A DNA stretch of 64,000 nt from Duganella dendranthematis (GTDB lineage Bacteria; Pseudomonadota; Gammaproteobacteria; Burkholderiales; Burkholderiaceae_D): the NCBI RefSeq assembly GCF_012849375.1, contig NZ_CP051684.1:992001-1056000 (forward strand), written 5' to 3'. How positions within the stretch are numbered: position 1 is the first letter of the stretch; each line of letters starts with the position of its first letter. Of the stretch, positions 44,613 through 53,077 are shown piece after piece. The notes beneath the pieces are model-generated. The model was not told the DNA's origin and searched no databases. It saw only the letters and a list, made by a program, of their open reading frames with translations. The position numbers and the translations under genes are program-made.

Positions 44613-45548
44613 ATGGACAAGCTGCGCAGCATGGAAATCTTCATCGCGGTGGTCGATGCCGGCAACTTCACAGCCGCCGCCAGCCGCTTCAACCTGTCGC
44701 CGGTGATGGTCGGCAAACACATCGCGCAACTGGAAGCCACGCTCGGCGCGCGCCTGCTGACGCGCACCACGCGCCGCCAGAGCCTGACCGAAATCGGCGC
44801 CCAGTACGCCGACCAATGCCGCGCGATTCTGGCGCAGATTGAAGCCGCCGAACGCGGCGCCGAAGCCATGCGCAGCGTGCCGCGCGGCCGCCTGCGCGTC
44901 ACCGCCTCCACCTCTTTCGGCAACGAATGGCTGGCGCCGGCGCTGACCGACTACCTGCGCCTGCATCCAGAAGTGAGCGTGGACCTGAACCTGAACGACC
45001 GCACGGTCGATCTGGTGGACGAGGGCTACGACGCCGCCATCCGCATCGGCGCGCTGGACGACTCGGGCATGATCGCCCGTCCGCTACAGCCATACAAGAT
45101 GGCCATCTGCGCCGCGCCCGGCTACCTGCGGCAGCGCGGCACGCCGCACACGCCGCAGGAGCTGGCGCAGCATGAATGCCTGGATTTCGTGGTGGGAGAT
45201 ATCGGTGTCAGCTGGCGCCTGCAATCGGTGCACGGCAAGCACGCGCTGCCGCCGAGCCGTTTCCGCGCCAACAATGGCCAGGCATTGCGCATGGCCGCGC
45301 TCAAGGATTTCGGGATTGTGATGCAGGCCGAAGTGCTGCTGGCGCAGGACATCGCCGCCGGCCGGCTGGTGCCGATTTTGAGCGACTACCTGCCGGCGCC
45401 GCGCGCCATGCACGTGGTCTACCCGCGCGACCGCCGCGCCACGCCCAAGCTGACCACCTTCATTGACTTTATTCTGGAACGCTTAGGACCAGCGGCACCG
45501 TTGCCGCTGGCCTCTTCGCGTAAAAGGACGACGCTTACTGCGCCTTGA
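44613..45548 (+). CDS. LysR-family transcriptional regulator
   Basis: 311 residues. N-terminal winged HTH (NFTAAASRFNLSPVMVGKHI), then the substrate-binding domain with ASTSFGNEWLAPAL, DEGYDAAIRIG and CAAPGYL. This is the CrgA/AaeR-like subgroup. It is divergent from the two SDR-fold genes, the usual arrangement for a LysR activator or repressor of its neighbour. Its 3' end overlaps the convergent outer-membrane factor gene by 14 bases. Confidence 0.92.
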   Translation: MDKLRSMEIFIAVVDAGNFTAAASRFNLSPVMVGKHIAQLEATLGARLLTRTTRRQSLTEIGAQYADQCRAILAQIEAAERGAEAMRSVPRGRLRVTASTSFGNEWLAPALTDYLRLHPEVSVDLNLNDRTVDLVDEGYDAAIRIGALDDSGMIARPLQPYKMAICAAPGYLRQRGTPHTPQELAQHECLDFVVGDIGVSWRLQSVHGKHALPPSRFRANNGQALRMAALKDFGIVMQAEVLLAQDIAAGRLVPILSDYLPAPRAMHVVYPRDRRATPKLTTFIDFILERLGPAAPLPLASSRKRTTLTAP

Positions 45549-47010
45549 GATTGCCGTTCTGCGCCACTTGCGACAGCTGCGCCGAAGGCTGCCAGCCGGC
45601 GCCCAGCGCGCGCGCCACGGCCACTGCCGCCAGCAGGCGCTGAGTATTGATTTGCACCGCCGCGCGGTCCGCCGTCAACGCGCTACGCTGGGCATCGGTG
45701 ACGTCAAGGTAGGTCGAGACGCCGCGTTCATAGCGGGCGCGCGCCACCAGGTAGCCACGCGCTGCCGCCACCTGCGAGGCTTGCTGCGCATCGCCCTGTT
45801 GCTGGCGTTGCTGCACGTCGGACAGCGCATCTTCCACTTCGCGCAGCGCCGTCAGCAGCTTGGTCTGGTGGTTGGCAATCGCCTCTTCGTAGCGCGACTT
45901 GGCGATCGCCAGGTTGGCCTTGTTGCGGCCACCGTCGAACACCGGCAGCGACAATGCCAGCGGGCCGACGCTGAACTGGCGCGAATCGCCCTTGGCCAGA
46001 TTGCTCAGGCTTTCCGACGCAAAGCCGAAGTTACCGGTCAGCGAGAACGATGGATAGAACGCGCCTTCGGCCACGCCGATTTGCGCATTGGCGGCGCGCA
46101 GCGTCGCCACGCTGCCGGCCAAATCCGGACGCTGCGCCAGCAGGCTGGCCGGCAGGCCGACCGGAATCGCCGGCGGCTGCGGCAGCACGGCGGCATCCGC
46201 TTTCGGCGCGGTCAGCAGCGACGACGGCGAGGCGCCGACCAGGGTCGCCAGGCTGTGTTCCAGCAGGTTGCGCTGACGCTGCACTTCATGCAGGTCGGCC
46301 TGCGCATTGGCGCGCTCGATGCGGGCGCGCGACACGTCCAGTTCGTTCGACAGGCCGGCGTCAAAACGCGCCGTCACCAGCTGTTCGCTTTCGCGGCGGG
46401 TATCCAGCGCGCCGTTCAGGATGGCGATTTCTGCATCCAGGCCGCGCAGCTGCCAGTAGGTGGTGGCCAGTTGCGACGACAGTACCAGCAGCACGCCGTC
46501 GCGGTCCGCTTCGGCCGCCAGCGCTTGCGCGTCCGATGCTTCCACCAGACGGCGCACGCGGCCCAGCAAGTCCACTTCATACGAGAAGCTGGTGCCGACC
46601 GAGTAGTTGTTACCTTCGATCGCGCGGCCGCCCAGCGCCAGGCCCTGCGAGGTTTCGGCCGAGGTGCGCGAGTTGGAGATGCCGGCGTTGACGCTCAACT
46701 GCGGCTGCTGGTTGGCGCGCGAAACGCCGGCCTGCTGCTGCGCCTGAATCAGGCGTTCGGCGGCTGCCTTCACGCTCGGATTGTCGCGCAGCGCGGTTTC
46801 TTCGAGCTGGTTCAGGGTGGCGTCGTTAAACACGGTCCACCACTGCGCCGGCAGGTGCGCGGCGTTGGCGCCGGCCTGCGGCAAATGGCGGAACGAGGCG
46901 TCGGCGACATTCGCCGGCGCCTTGAAGTCGCTGCCTACGGTGGTGCAGCCGGTGACGGCCAGGGTGACGGAAACAGCGAGCGTCAGGCGCTTCAGAGCTG
47001 AATTCAACAT
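45535..47010 (-). CDS. TolC/NodT-family outer-membrane efflux lipoprotein
   Basis: 491 residues. Lipoprotein signal with Cys22 in LAVTGCTTVGSDF. Two OEP repeats, each with long helices: LRGLDAEIAILNGALDTRRE and the second around LLTALREVEDALSDVQQRQQ. It forms the outer-membrane duct for the EmrA/EmrB-type pump encoded just upstream (64-bp gap containing a palindromic repeat). Confidence 0.92.
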   Translation of the reverse strand: MLNSALKRLTLAVSVTLAVTGCTTVGSDFKAPANVADASFRHLPQAGANAAHLPAQWWTVFNDATLNQLEETALRDNPSVKAAAERLIQAQQQAGVSRANQQPQLSVNAGISNSRTSAETSQGLALGGRAIEGNNYSVGTSFSYEVDLLGRVRRLVEASDAQALAAEADRDGVLLVLSSQLATTYWQLRGLDAEIAILNGALDTRRESEQLVTARFDAGLSNELDVSRARIERANAQADLHEVQRQRNLLEHSLATLVGASPSSLLTAPKADAAVLPQPPAIPVGLPASLLAQRPDLAGSVATLRAANAQIGVAEGAFYPSFSLTGNFGFASESLSNLAKGDSRQFSVGPLALSLPVFDGGRNKANLAIAKSRYEEAIANHQTKLLTALREVEDALSDVQQRQQQGDAQQASQVAAARGYLVARARYERGVSTYLDVTDAQRSALTADRAAVQINTQRLLAAVAVARALGAGWQPSAQLSQVAQNGNLKAQ

Positions 47011-47040
47011 GTGATTACCTCTAAGATTAAACAGTTATCC

Positions 47041-47068
47041 CGTCGTTCCCGCGCAGGCGGGAACGACG
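47041..47068. repeat. Palindromic repeat CGTCGTTCCCGC / GCGGGAACGACG
   Basis: 12-bp perfect inverted repeat (47041-47052 with 47057-47068) with the loop GCAG, lying between the emrB-like and outer-membrane factor genes. It has the form of the TTCCCGC-GCAG-GCGGGAA type intergenic repeats common in proteobacterial genomes. It could also modulate expression of the distal gene. Confidence 0.6.
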
Positions 47069-47074
47069 ACGTTA

Positions 47075-48688
47075 TTAGTGCGCACCGCCGCCACCGCCGC
47101 CGGAGGGGGCTTTGACTTTGTCCGAGAACCACAGCACCGCGATGCAGCCAAACAGCACCATCGCCACCAGGAAGAAGCCGTCGTTATAGGCCATCACGTA
47201 CGCTTCGCGACGGACGATGCCGTCCACCGCCTTGAGCGCCATGTCGGCCGCGGTGGCGCTATCGAAGCCGTTGTTGATGAACGACGACGTCAGCGTCGAC
47301 AGGCGTTCCTGCGTGGTCAGCGCGTAATTGCTGACCGACTCGCCGATGCGGGCCGAGTGGAAGTGTTCGCGGTTGGTCAGCGCGGTGGCCAGCAGCGCGA
47401 TGCCGATCGAACCGCCCAGGTTACGGGTCATGTTGATCAGGCTCGACGCCGATGGAATATCTTTCGGCTGAATGCCGTTCATCGCAAAGTTCGACAAGGT
47501 CAGCATCACGAACGGCTGCCCCAGCGCCCGCACGATCTGCGACAGCAGCAGCTGGTCGTAGCCGGTGGTGGCGTCCATGTAGGCGTTCATCAGGCACGAA
47601 CCGCCGAACAGCAGCAGGCCGAAGGTGCACAGCACGCGGTTGTCGATCTTGGACGACAGCTTGGCCACGAACGGCATGATGAACAGCTGCGGCAGGCCGG
47701 CCCACATGATCACTTCACCGATCTGCATCGGCGAGTAACCCGGAATCTGCGCCAGGAACAGCGGCAAAATAAACGCCGAACCGTACAAACCCATACCCAT
47801 CGCCATCGACAGCGCGGTGGCGGCGGCGAAGTTGCGCTGGCCGTACAGGCCCAGATTGACAAACGGCTGCTTGCGCAAAGTGCTGTTGACCACCCAGCCC
47901 AGCAAGCCGACCACGGCCAGCGCGGCAAAGGTGTTGATGAACGGCGAGTCGAACCAATCCTTGGTGTTGCCCTCTTCCAGGAACACGGTCAGGCTACCCA
48001 GGCCGACGGCCATGAAGGCGATGCCCAGCCAGTCGGCGTCCAGCAGGGCCGACAGGTTGCGCTTCTCCTTGTCCAGGCCGACGGCGATACCGCCGATCAG
48101 CAGCAGGCCAGGCACCCAGTTGATGAAGAAGATCGACGGCCAGCCATACAGGTCGCTCAGGTAGCCGCCCAGCGTCGGGCCCATCGACGGCGCCAGCGTG
48201 GCGGTCAGGCCGAAGATGGCCATGCCGGTGGCGCGTTTCGATGGCGGCAGCTTGGCCATCACCAGCGTCATCGCCATGGGAATCAGCGCGCCGCCGGTAA
48301 AGCCTTGCAGCATGCGGAAGGCGATCATGCTCGGCAGGTTCCAGGCGAAGCCGCACAGCGTCGAGAAGCCGAGGAACAGCGTGGTGGTGCCGATCATGTA
48401 GGCGCGCATGCCGAACACGCGCACGAACAGGCCGGTCATCGGAATCACGATGATTTCCGCCACCAGGTAGGCGGTGGCGATCCACGAGCCCTCTTCCTGG
48501 GTGGCGGACAGGGCGCCGAGGATGTCCTTCAGCGACGAGTTGGTGATCTGGATGTCGAGCACCGCCATGAAGGCGCCCAACATGCCGGCGGCCACCGCCA
48601 GCCAGGTGCGGCCGGAGACCTTTTCGCTCGGCGCCGCCGGGGCGGCCGCCTTCCCGCCGGCCGGCGTATCGATTGTGGTGCTAGCCAT
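47075..48688 (-). CDS. emrB: DHA2-family drug:proton antiporter (EmrB-like)
   Basis: 537 residues with 14 predicted membrane segments. Motifs ATAYLVAEIIVIPMTGLFVR and MLQGFTGGALIPMAMTLV are those of EmrB/QacA antiporters. N- and C-terminal tails are Ala/Gly-rich. It pumps hydrophobic drugs through the EmrA adaptor and the outer-membrane duct. Starts ten bases after the emrA-like gene. Confidence 0.92.
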   Translation of the reverse strand: MASTTIDTPAGGKAAAPAAPSEKVSGRTWLAVAAGMLGAFMAVLDIQITNSSLKDILGALSATQEEGSWIATAYLVAEIIVIPMTGLFVRVFGMRAYMIGTTTLFLGFSTLCGFAWNLPSMIAFRMLQGFTGGALIPMAMTLVMAKLPPSKRATGMAIFGLTATLAPSMGPTLGGYLSDLYGWPSIFFINWVPGLLLIGGIAVGLDKEKRNLSALLDADWLGIAFMAVGLGSLTVFLEEGNTKDWFDSPFINTFAALAVVGLLGWVVNSTLRKQPFVNLGLYGQRNFAAATALSMAMGMGLYGSAFILPLFLAQIPGYSPMQIGEVIMWAGLPQLFIMPFVAKLSSKIDNRVLCTFGLLLFGGSCLMNAYMDATTGYDQLLLSQIVRALGQPFVMLTLSNFAMNGIQPKDIPSASSLINMTRNLGGSIGIALLATALTNREHFHSARIGESVSNYALTTQERLSTLTSSFINNGFDSATAADMALKAVDGIVRREAYVMAYNDGFFLVAMVLFGCIAVLWFSDKVKAPSGGGGGGAH

Positions 48689-48698
48689 GACGCGCTCC

Positions 48699-49823
48699 TT
48701 AGCGGGCGGCGTTATCGGACTTCAGCGACACTTCGGCGATCGCCGACATGCCCGGCACCAGACGGCCGCTCAGGGCCTTGACGTCTTCCGGCTTGAAGGT
48801 GATCTTGACCGGCACGCGCTGGACGATCTTGGTGAAGTTGCCGGTGGCGTTATCGGCCGGCAGCAGCGCGAACTGCGCGCCTGAGGCTGGCGAGAAGCTG
48901 TCGACCTTGCCGATCAGTTCCTTGCCCGGCAGCGCATCGACCGACACTTTGACTTCCTGGCCCGGCTTCAGTTCGGCCAGCTGGGTTTCCTTGAAGTTGG
49001 CGGTCAGCCAGACGTTTTCCTGCACGATGGCGGTCAGTTGCTGGCCCGGCTGCACGCGCTGGCCCACTTCGATGGTGCGCTTGCCGATCCGGCCCGACAC
49101 CGGCGCCAGGATCTTGTTGTACGCCAGTTGCTGCTGCGCGTCTTTCAGTTGCACTTGCAGCACGCCGACCTGCGCCTGCGCCACATCGCGCGCCGACTTG
49201 GCCGACTCGATCTGGGCCTTGGCGGCGGACGTGCTGTCCTTGCGCGCGGCGACATCGGCCACGGCGCTGGCGCGGGCGGCGACGGCGGCATCCAGTTCGG
49301 ACTTCGACACGGCTTTCATCTGGCTGTTATACAGCTGGCCGAAACGCTCGGCGTCCTGATTGGCGCGCACCAGCTGCGCCTGCGACTGCGCCACTTGCGC
49401 GGCGGCGGCGCTGGCTTGCGCCTGCACTTGCACGATCTGCGCGTCGGCCTGCACCACCTGCTGCTTGGCCGAGGCGATCTGCGCCTGGATCTGTTCGACG
49501 CGCACGCCCTGGTCAAACGGGTCCAGCTCGGCGATGACATCGCCTTCCTTGACCAGCTGGTTATCCTCGATCAGCACCTTGGTCACCACACCGGCGATGC
49601 GCGACGATACCGGCGTCACGTGGCCGGCCACGTAGGCATTGTCGGTCTCGACATAGTAATGGCTGCGGTACCACATGCGTCCACCGATGCCGATCGCGGC
49701 CAGCGCGACGATGGCGGCCACGATCAGCACGCGACGGTTCGGGCCCTGCGCTGCCGGGGCTGCAGGGGCGGCTGGTGCTGCCGCTGGAGGAACGGCACTG
49801 ATTTTTTGTTCTTGGGTGGACAT
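48699..49823 (-). CDS. emrA: HlyD/EmrA-family membrane fusion protein
   Basis: 374 residues from the ATG at 49823, with CGGAG upstream. An Ala/Pro-rich cytoplasmic tail, one membrane helix (VLIVAAIVALAAIGIG), a split lipoyl/barrel-sandwich domain (TDNAYVAGHVTPVSSRIAGV) and a long coiled coil rich in Gln/Ala (about 115-230). It bridges the inner-membrane pump and the outer-membrane duct. First gene of the efflux operon. Confidence 0.92.
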   Translation of the reverse strand: MSTQEQKISAVPPAAAPAAPAAPAAQGPNRRVLIVAAIVALAAIGIGGRMWYRSHYYVETDNAYVAGHVTPVSSRIAGVVTKVLIEDNQLVKEGDVIAELDPFDQGVRVEQIQAQIASAKQQVVQADAQIVQVQAQASAAAAQVAQSQAQLVRANQDAERFGQLYNSQMKAVSKSELDAAVAARASAVADVAARKDSTSAAKAQIESAKSARDVAQAQVGVLQVQLKDAQQQLAYNKILAPVSGRIGKRTIEVGQRVQPGQQLTAIVQENVWLTANFKETQLAELKPGQEVKVSVDALPGKELIGKVDSFSPASGAQFALLPADNATGNFTKIVQRVPVKITFKPEDVKALSGRLVPGMSAIAEVSLKSDNAAR

Positions 49824-49856
49824 GGACAGCTCCGAGAAAATGAAATGAGATGGGAG

Positions 49857-49885
49857 CATTATGGCGGGTTTCTGCGCAAAGTCAA
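49857..49885 (-). promoter_or_regulatory. Promoter of the emrAB-type operon
   Basis: On the minus strand: -35 TTGACT (49885-49880), 17-base spacer, -10 ATAATG (49862-49857). The transcript start is about 27 bases before the emrA ATG. Confidence 0.65.
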
Positions 49886-49886
49886 G

Positions 49887-49910
49887 AAATGAAACGGTTG
49901 CATTTCATTT
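49887..49910. promoter_or_regulatory. Palindrome AAATGAAA-N8-TTTCATTT, candidate TetR operator
   Basis: 8-bp perfect inverted repeat (49887-49894 with 49903-49910), directly upstream of the emrA -35 and just before the tetR -35. A further ATGAAAT half-site occurs near 49840 in the emrA leader. Size and symmetry fit a TetR-family dimer. Binding is inference. Confidence 0.55.
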
Positions 49911-49914
49911 TTTT

Positions 49915-49944
49915 TTGGACTAGCATGGCGGCATTCGCTATCAT
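49915..49944 (+). promoter_or_regulatory. Likely promoter of the tetR-type gene
   Basis: -35 TTGGAC (49915-49920), 18-base spacer, -10 TATCAT (49939-49944), leaving a very short leader before the ATG at 49954. Confidence 0.5.
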
Positions 49945-49953
49945 TCGACCGCC

Positions 49954-50667
49954 ATGAATACCACCGCCCCCACCGAGGCCGCCGCGCTGGACGAGCAAGA
50001 TTGTCCGGAAGGCCATTACTCCCCCGATTCGCCGTGCTTCGGCAAGGCCGCCGGCCGCCCGCGCGCCGCCGACAAGGCCGCGCGCCGCGCCGCCCTGCTG
50101 CACACTGCCGGCCAGCTGTTCCTGGAAAAAGGCTACAGCAAGGTCAGCCTGGAAATGATCGCCCGCGAAGCCCACGTGGCGGTGCGCACCATCTACGTCA
50201 AATTTGGCGGCAAGGTCGGCCTGCTGGAAGCCATCATCACCGACGGCCGTGCCAACTACATGGCCGGCGTGGCCAACATGGAAACCGATCCGCGACCGAT
50301 GCAGCAGATTCTGTCCGACTTCGCCGTGCGCTTCCTGGAACTGATCTCGCTGCCCACCTTCACCAGCCTGCACCGCATGGTGGTGGCCGAAGCCAAGAGC
50401 ACGCCGGAACTGGCGGCCGCATTCTTCGAGGCCGGCCCGCTGCGCACGCGCGAGGAACTCGGCCGTTTCTTCGCCCGCGCCGACGTCCAGGCGCAGCTGC
50501 GGCCCGACCTGCGCCCCGACCTGCTGCCGGTGTTCCTGATCAACTGCCTGATGGGCGACCACATGGCGCGCCTGCTGTTCCCGGCCGAGCAGCCGGCCAC
50601 GCGGGAAGAACTGCGCCGCCAAGCCGACGAGGGGCTGGATCTGTTCCTGCGCGGCGTGCTGCGCTAA
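49954..50667 (+). CDS. TetR/AcrR-family regulator
   Basis: 237 residues. A 40-residue acidic N-terminal extension precedes the TetR HTH (HTAGQLFLEKGYSKVSLEMI, then HVAVRTIYVKFGGKVGLLEA). The C-terminal ligand-binding domain resembles the AefR-like group. Divergent from the emrAB-type operon, which it most likely represses until a drug binds. Confidence 0.9.
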   Translation: MNTTAPTEAAALDEQDCPEGHYSPDSPCFGKAAGRPRAADKAARRAALLHTAGQLFLEKGYSKVSLEMIAREAHVAVRTIYVKFGGKVGLLEAIITDGRANYMAGVANMETDPRPMQQILSDFAVRFLELISLPTFTSLHRMVVAEAKSTPELAAAFFEAGPLRTREELGRFFARADVQAQLRPDLRPDLLPVFLINCLMGDHMARLLFPAEQPATREELRRQADEGLDLFLRGVLR

Positions 50668-50743
50668 GTACGCTAGCGCACATCAAAAGGCGCCGCGTAT
50701 TTGCCTTTTGTTCTATACTGGTTTTTTGAAAATCGGAGCGCAC

Positions 50744-50926
50744 ATGAGCAAAATGAATCGTCTGGACTGGAGCAAACAAATCACGCTCATGAATGAGCGC
50801 ATCAAGAACTTCCAGGCCAATCCGGGCCAGGAACAGCTGGAAGCGGTGATCGTCGAACTGCAGGCGTATGCAGAAGCAGCGCGCAGCGGCGGCATCGAAA
50901 TCCCGGCGCGTTTTACCGTCAACTGA
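50744..50926 (+). CDS. Small conserved-looking hypothetical protein
   Basis: 60 residues from the ATG at 50744 (GGAG eight bases upstream). It is soluble and helical (QITLMNERIKNFQANPGQEQ, then VIVELQAYAEAARSG), with no cysteine and no recognisable domain. The next gene starts one base after its stop codon, so translation is coupled to the alpha/beta hydrolase. Confidence 0.75.
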   Translation: MSKMNRLDWSKQITLMNERIKNFQANPGQEQLEAVIVELQAYAEAARSGGIEIPARFTVN

Positions 50927-50927
50927 C

Positions 50928-51866
50928 ATGAAAGCCCTGCGCTGGGCCGTGCTGGCCCTGGTGCTGGCAGGCGTTGGCGCTGCCGGCTACTACTACATCC
51001 GCAATCCCGAATCGCTGACGCTGAATACGGTGGCACGGCGCGACGCCCAGGCGCCCGGCGCCTACGTCACGCTGGGCGACGGCGTCACCCATTACGAAGT
51101 GGCCGGCCCGGACAACGGCCGGGTGGTGGTGCTGGTGCACGGCTTCTCGGTGCCCTCGTATATTTGGGACCCGACCTTTGCCGCGCTGCGCGACGCCGGC
51201 TATCGCGTGATCCGCTACGACCTGTACGGCCGCGGCCTGTCGGACCGGCCCGACGCCGCCTATGACGGCGCCTTCTACGACCGCCAGCTGGACCAGCTGC
51301 TGGCCGCACTGAAGGTGGACGGCAAGATCGATTTGTTCGGGCTGTCGTTCGGCGGCTATGTCAGCGCACACTACGCCTCGACCCATCCGCAGCGCATCCG
51401 CACTCTAAACCTGGTCGACCCGTCCAACAGCGCACCCAAGCTGGGCTGGCAGATGACCACCCCACTGCTTGGCCCCTACCTGTTCCAGACCGGCGCCGTG
51501 CCCGGCATGGCGGACAACCAGAGCAGCGACTTCCTGCATCCGGAACAATTCCCCGGCTGGGCCGACCGCTACAAGCAGCAGATGCAGTACCACGGCTTCG
51601 GCCGCGCGTTGTACCGGTCGCGCGTCGCGCTGGCACGCGAGGATTTTGACGGCATCTACGCCGCCATCGCCCGCGCCGGCACGCCGGTGCATCTGGTGTG
51701 GGGCAAGCAGGACCCGACCATTCCAGTAGCGCAGGCGACGCATATCCGCAACGCCATCCCGTCGACCGCCTACCGCGAGATCGACCAGTCCGGCCACCTG
51801 CCGCAGATGGAGCAGGCGGCCCTGTTCAACCACGACATGCTGACTTACCTGGCGGCCCATCCATGA
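50928..51866 (+). CDS. Membrane-anchored alpha/beta hydrolase
   Basis: 312 residues from the ATG at 50928. An N-terminal membrane anchor (AVLALVLAGVGAAGYYYI) precedes the hydrolase core: HGFSVPSYIW oxyanion motif, nucleophile Ser140 in GLSFGGY, Asp in WGKQDPTIPV and His in QSGHLPQME. It is lipase/esterase-like, probably facing the periplasm. Middle gene of a three-gene unit with ATGA overlap to the acetyltransferase. Confidence 0.88.
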   Translation: MKALRWAVLALVLAGVGAAGYYYIRNPESLTLNTVARRDAQAPGAYVTLGDGVTHYEVAGPDNGRVVVLVHGFSVPSYIWDPTFAALRDAGYRVIRYDLYGRGLSDRPDAAYDGAFYDRQLDQLLAALKVDGKIDLFGLSFGGYVSAHYASTHPQRIRTLNLVDPSNSAPKLGWQMTTPLLGPYLFQTGAVPGMADNQSSDFLHPEQFPGWADRYKQQMQYHGFGRALYRSRVALAREDFDGIYAAIARAGTPVHLVWGKQDPTIPVAQATHIRNAIPSTAYREIDQSGHLPQMEQAALFNHDMLTYLAAHP

Positions 51867-52375
51867 ACATCCGCACTCTGCAAGCCGATGACGTCGAGCG
51901 CCTGCTGGCGTTTGAAACCGCCAACCGCGCCTGGTTCGAGCAGCACGTCGAAGCGCGTGCGCCCAGCTTCTATTCGGAATCCGGCGTCGCCGCCCATATC
52001 GCCGATTACTTGGACAGCTACCAGGCCGGCGCCATGCATCCGTGCGTGCTGACCAGCGACGACGGCGCCGCCATCATCGGCCGCGCCAACCTGCGCCATA
52101 TCGACCACGCAGCCGGCAGCGGCGAAGTCGGCTACCGCATCGGCCAGGCGCAAGCGCGCCAGGGGCTGGGCAGCCAGGCGTTAACGCATCTGATGGAATT
52201 GGCGCGCGAGCGCTACGGCCTGCGTATGCTGAACGCCTGGATCTCGCCGCAAAACCTCGGCTCACGGCGGGTGGTGGAGAAATGCGGCTTCACGCGTGAT
52301 GCGCTGGCCGCACCGGTGACGACGCAGGTGAACGGCGTCGATCACGCCTCCCACCTGTACCAGTGTCACCTGTAG
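51863..52375 (+). CDS. GNAT-family N-acetyltransferase (RimJ/RimL-like)
   Basis: 170 residues from the ATG at 51863, which overlaps the hydrolase stop. Acetyl-CoA motif QARQGLGSQALTHLMELA and the strand/helix LNAWISPQNLGSRRVVEKCG are typical of RimJ-like acetyltransferases. The substrate could be a protein N-terminus or a small molecule. It is convergent with dsbA, three bases between stops. Confidence 0.88.
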   Translation: MNIRTLQADDVERLLAFETANRAWFEQHVEARAPSFYSESGVAAHIADYLDSYQAGAMHPCVLTSDDGAAIIGRANLRHIDHAAGSGEVGYRIGQAQARQGLGSQALTHLMELARERYGLRMLNAWISPQNLGSRRVVEKCGFTRDALAAPVTTQVNGVDHASHLYQCHL

Positions 52376-52378
52376 AGC

Positions 52379-53044
52379 TTACTTCTTGCCGGCGCGCGCC
52401 TGCGCCACCAGCGCATCGAGCACCTGCAGCGTCGCCGCGTTCAGCTGCTGGCGCGGCGTGCCCGGATTGCTGGCGTCGACCATGGTCGGATTGGTGACGT
52501 AGCGACCGTCCACCACCATCGTCGGCGTGCTGTTGACTTCATAGGTACTGGCCACGCGGCCGGCGTTCTTCAGGCGCGTCATCACCGCGAACGAGGTGTA
52601 CATGCTGGTGAACTTCTGCTTGTCGATGCCGTTCTTGACCGCCCAGTCGATATTCGCCTCGTCACTGTTCAGACGGCGGCGCTCGACGTGCCAGGTGCTG
52701 AGGATCTTGGCGTGCAGCTGCTCTTCCAGCTTCAGCGCTTCCAGCGTCAGGAACATATGCGCTTCCGGATCATTCTCGCCGGTCAGCGGCAGGTGGATGC
52801 GGCGGAACACGATGTTGTCGCCCTGCTTCTTGACCCAAGCCAGCATGTCCGGCTCCAGCGCGTAACACGCCGGGCAGTGATACATGAAGAACTCGATCAC
52901 CTCGACCTTCTGGCCCTGCGCCTGCACCGGCTGCGGGGTTTTCAGGGTGGTGTATTCGGCGCCGTTACGCGGCGCGGTCGGCGAAGCAAACGCGGTGGCG
53001 GCGCACAGGCCGGCGACCACCAGGGCAATCTTCAACAAACGCAT
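52379..53044 (-). CDS. dsbA: Thiol:disulfide interchange protein DsbA
   Basis: 221 residues from the ATG at 53044, chosen because GAGG lies at a proper distance; an ATG six bases earlier would abut it. Signal peptide MRLLKIALVVAGLCAATAFA. Redox site CPAC (Cys57, Cys60) in FFMYHCPACYALEP, and the cis-proline in VNSTPTMVVDG. It introduces disulfides in the periplasm. The CPAC dipeptide differs from the CPHC of E. coli DsbA, which should make it somewhat less oxidising. Confidence 0.93.
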   Translation of the reverse strand: MRLLKIALVVAGLCAATAFASPTAPRNGAEYTTLKTPQPVQAQGQKVEVIEFFMYHCPACYALEPDMLAWVKKQGDNIVFRRIHLPLTGENDPEAHMFLTLEALKLEEQLHAKILSTWHVERRRLNSDEANIDWAVKNGIDKQKFTSMYTSFAVMTRLKNAGRVASTYEVNSTPTMVVDGRYVTNPTMVDASNPGTPRQQLNAATLQVLDALVAQARAGKK

Positions 53045-53077
53045 GATCATCCTCAAAAGAGCAAAGACAGCAGATTA

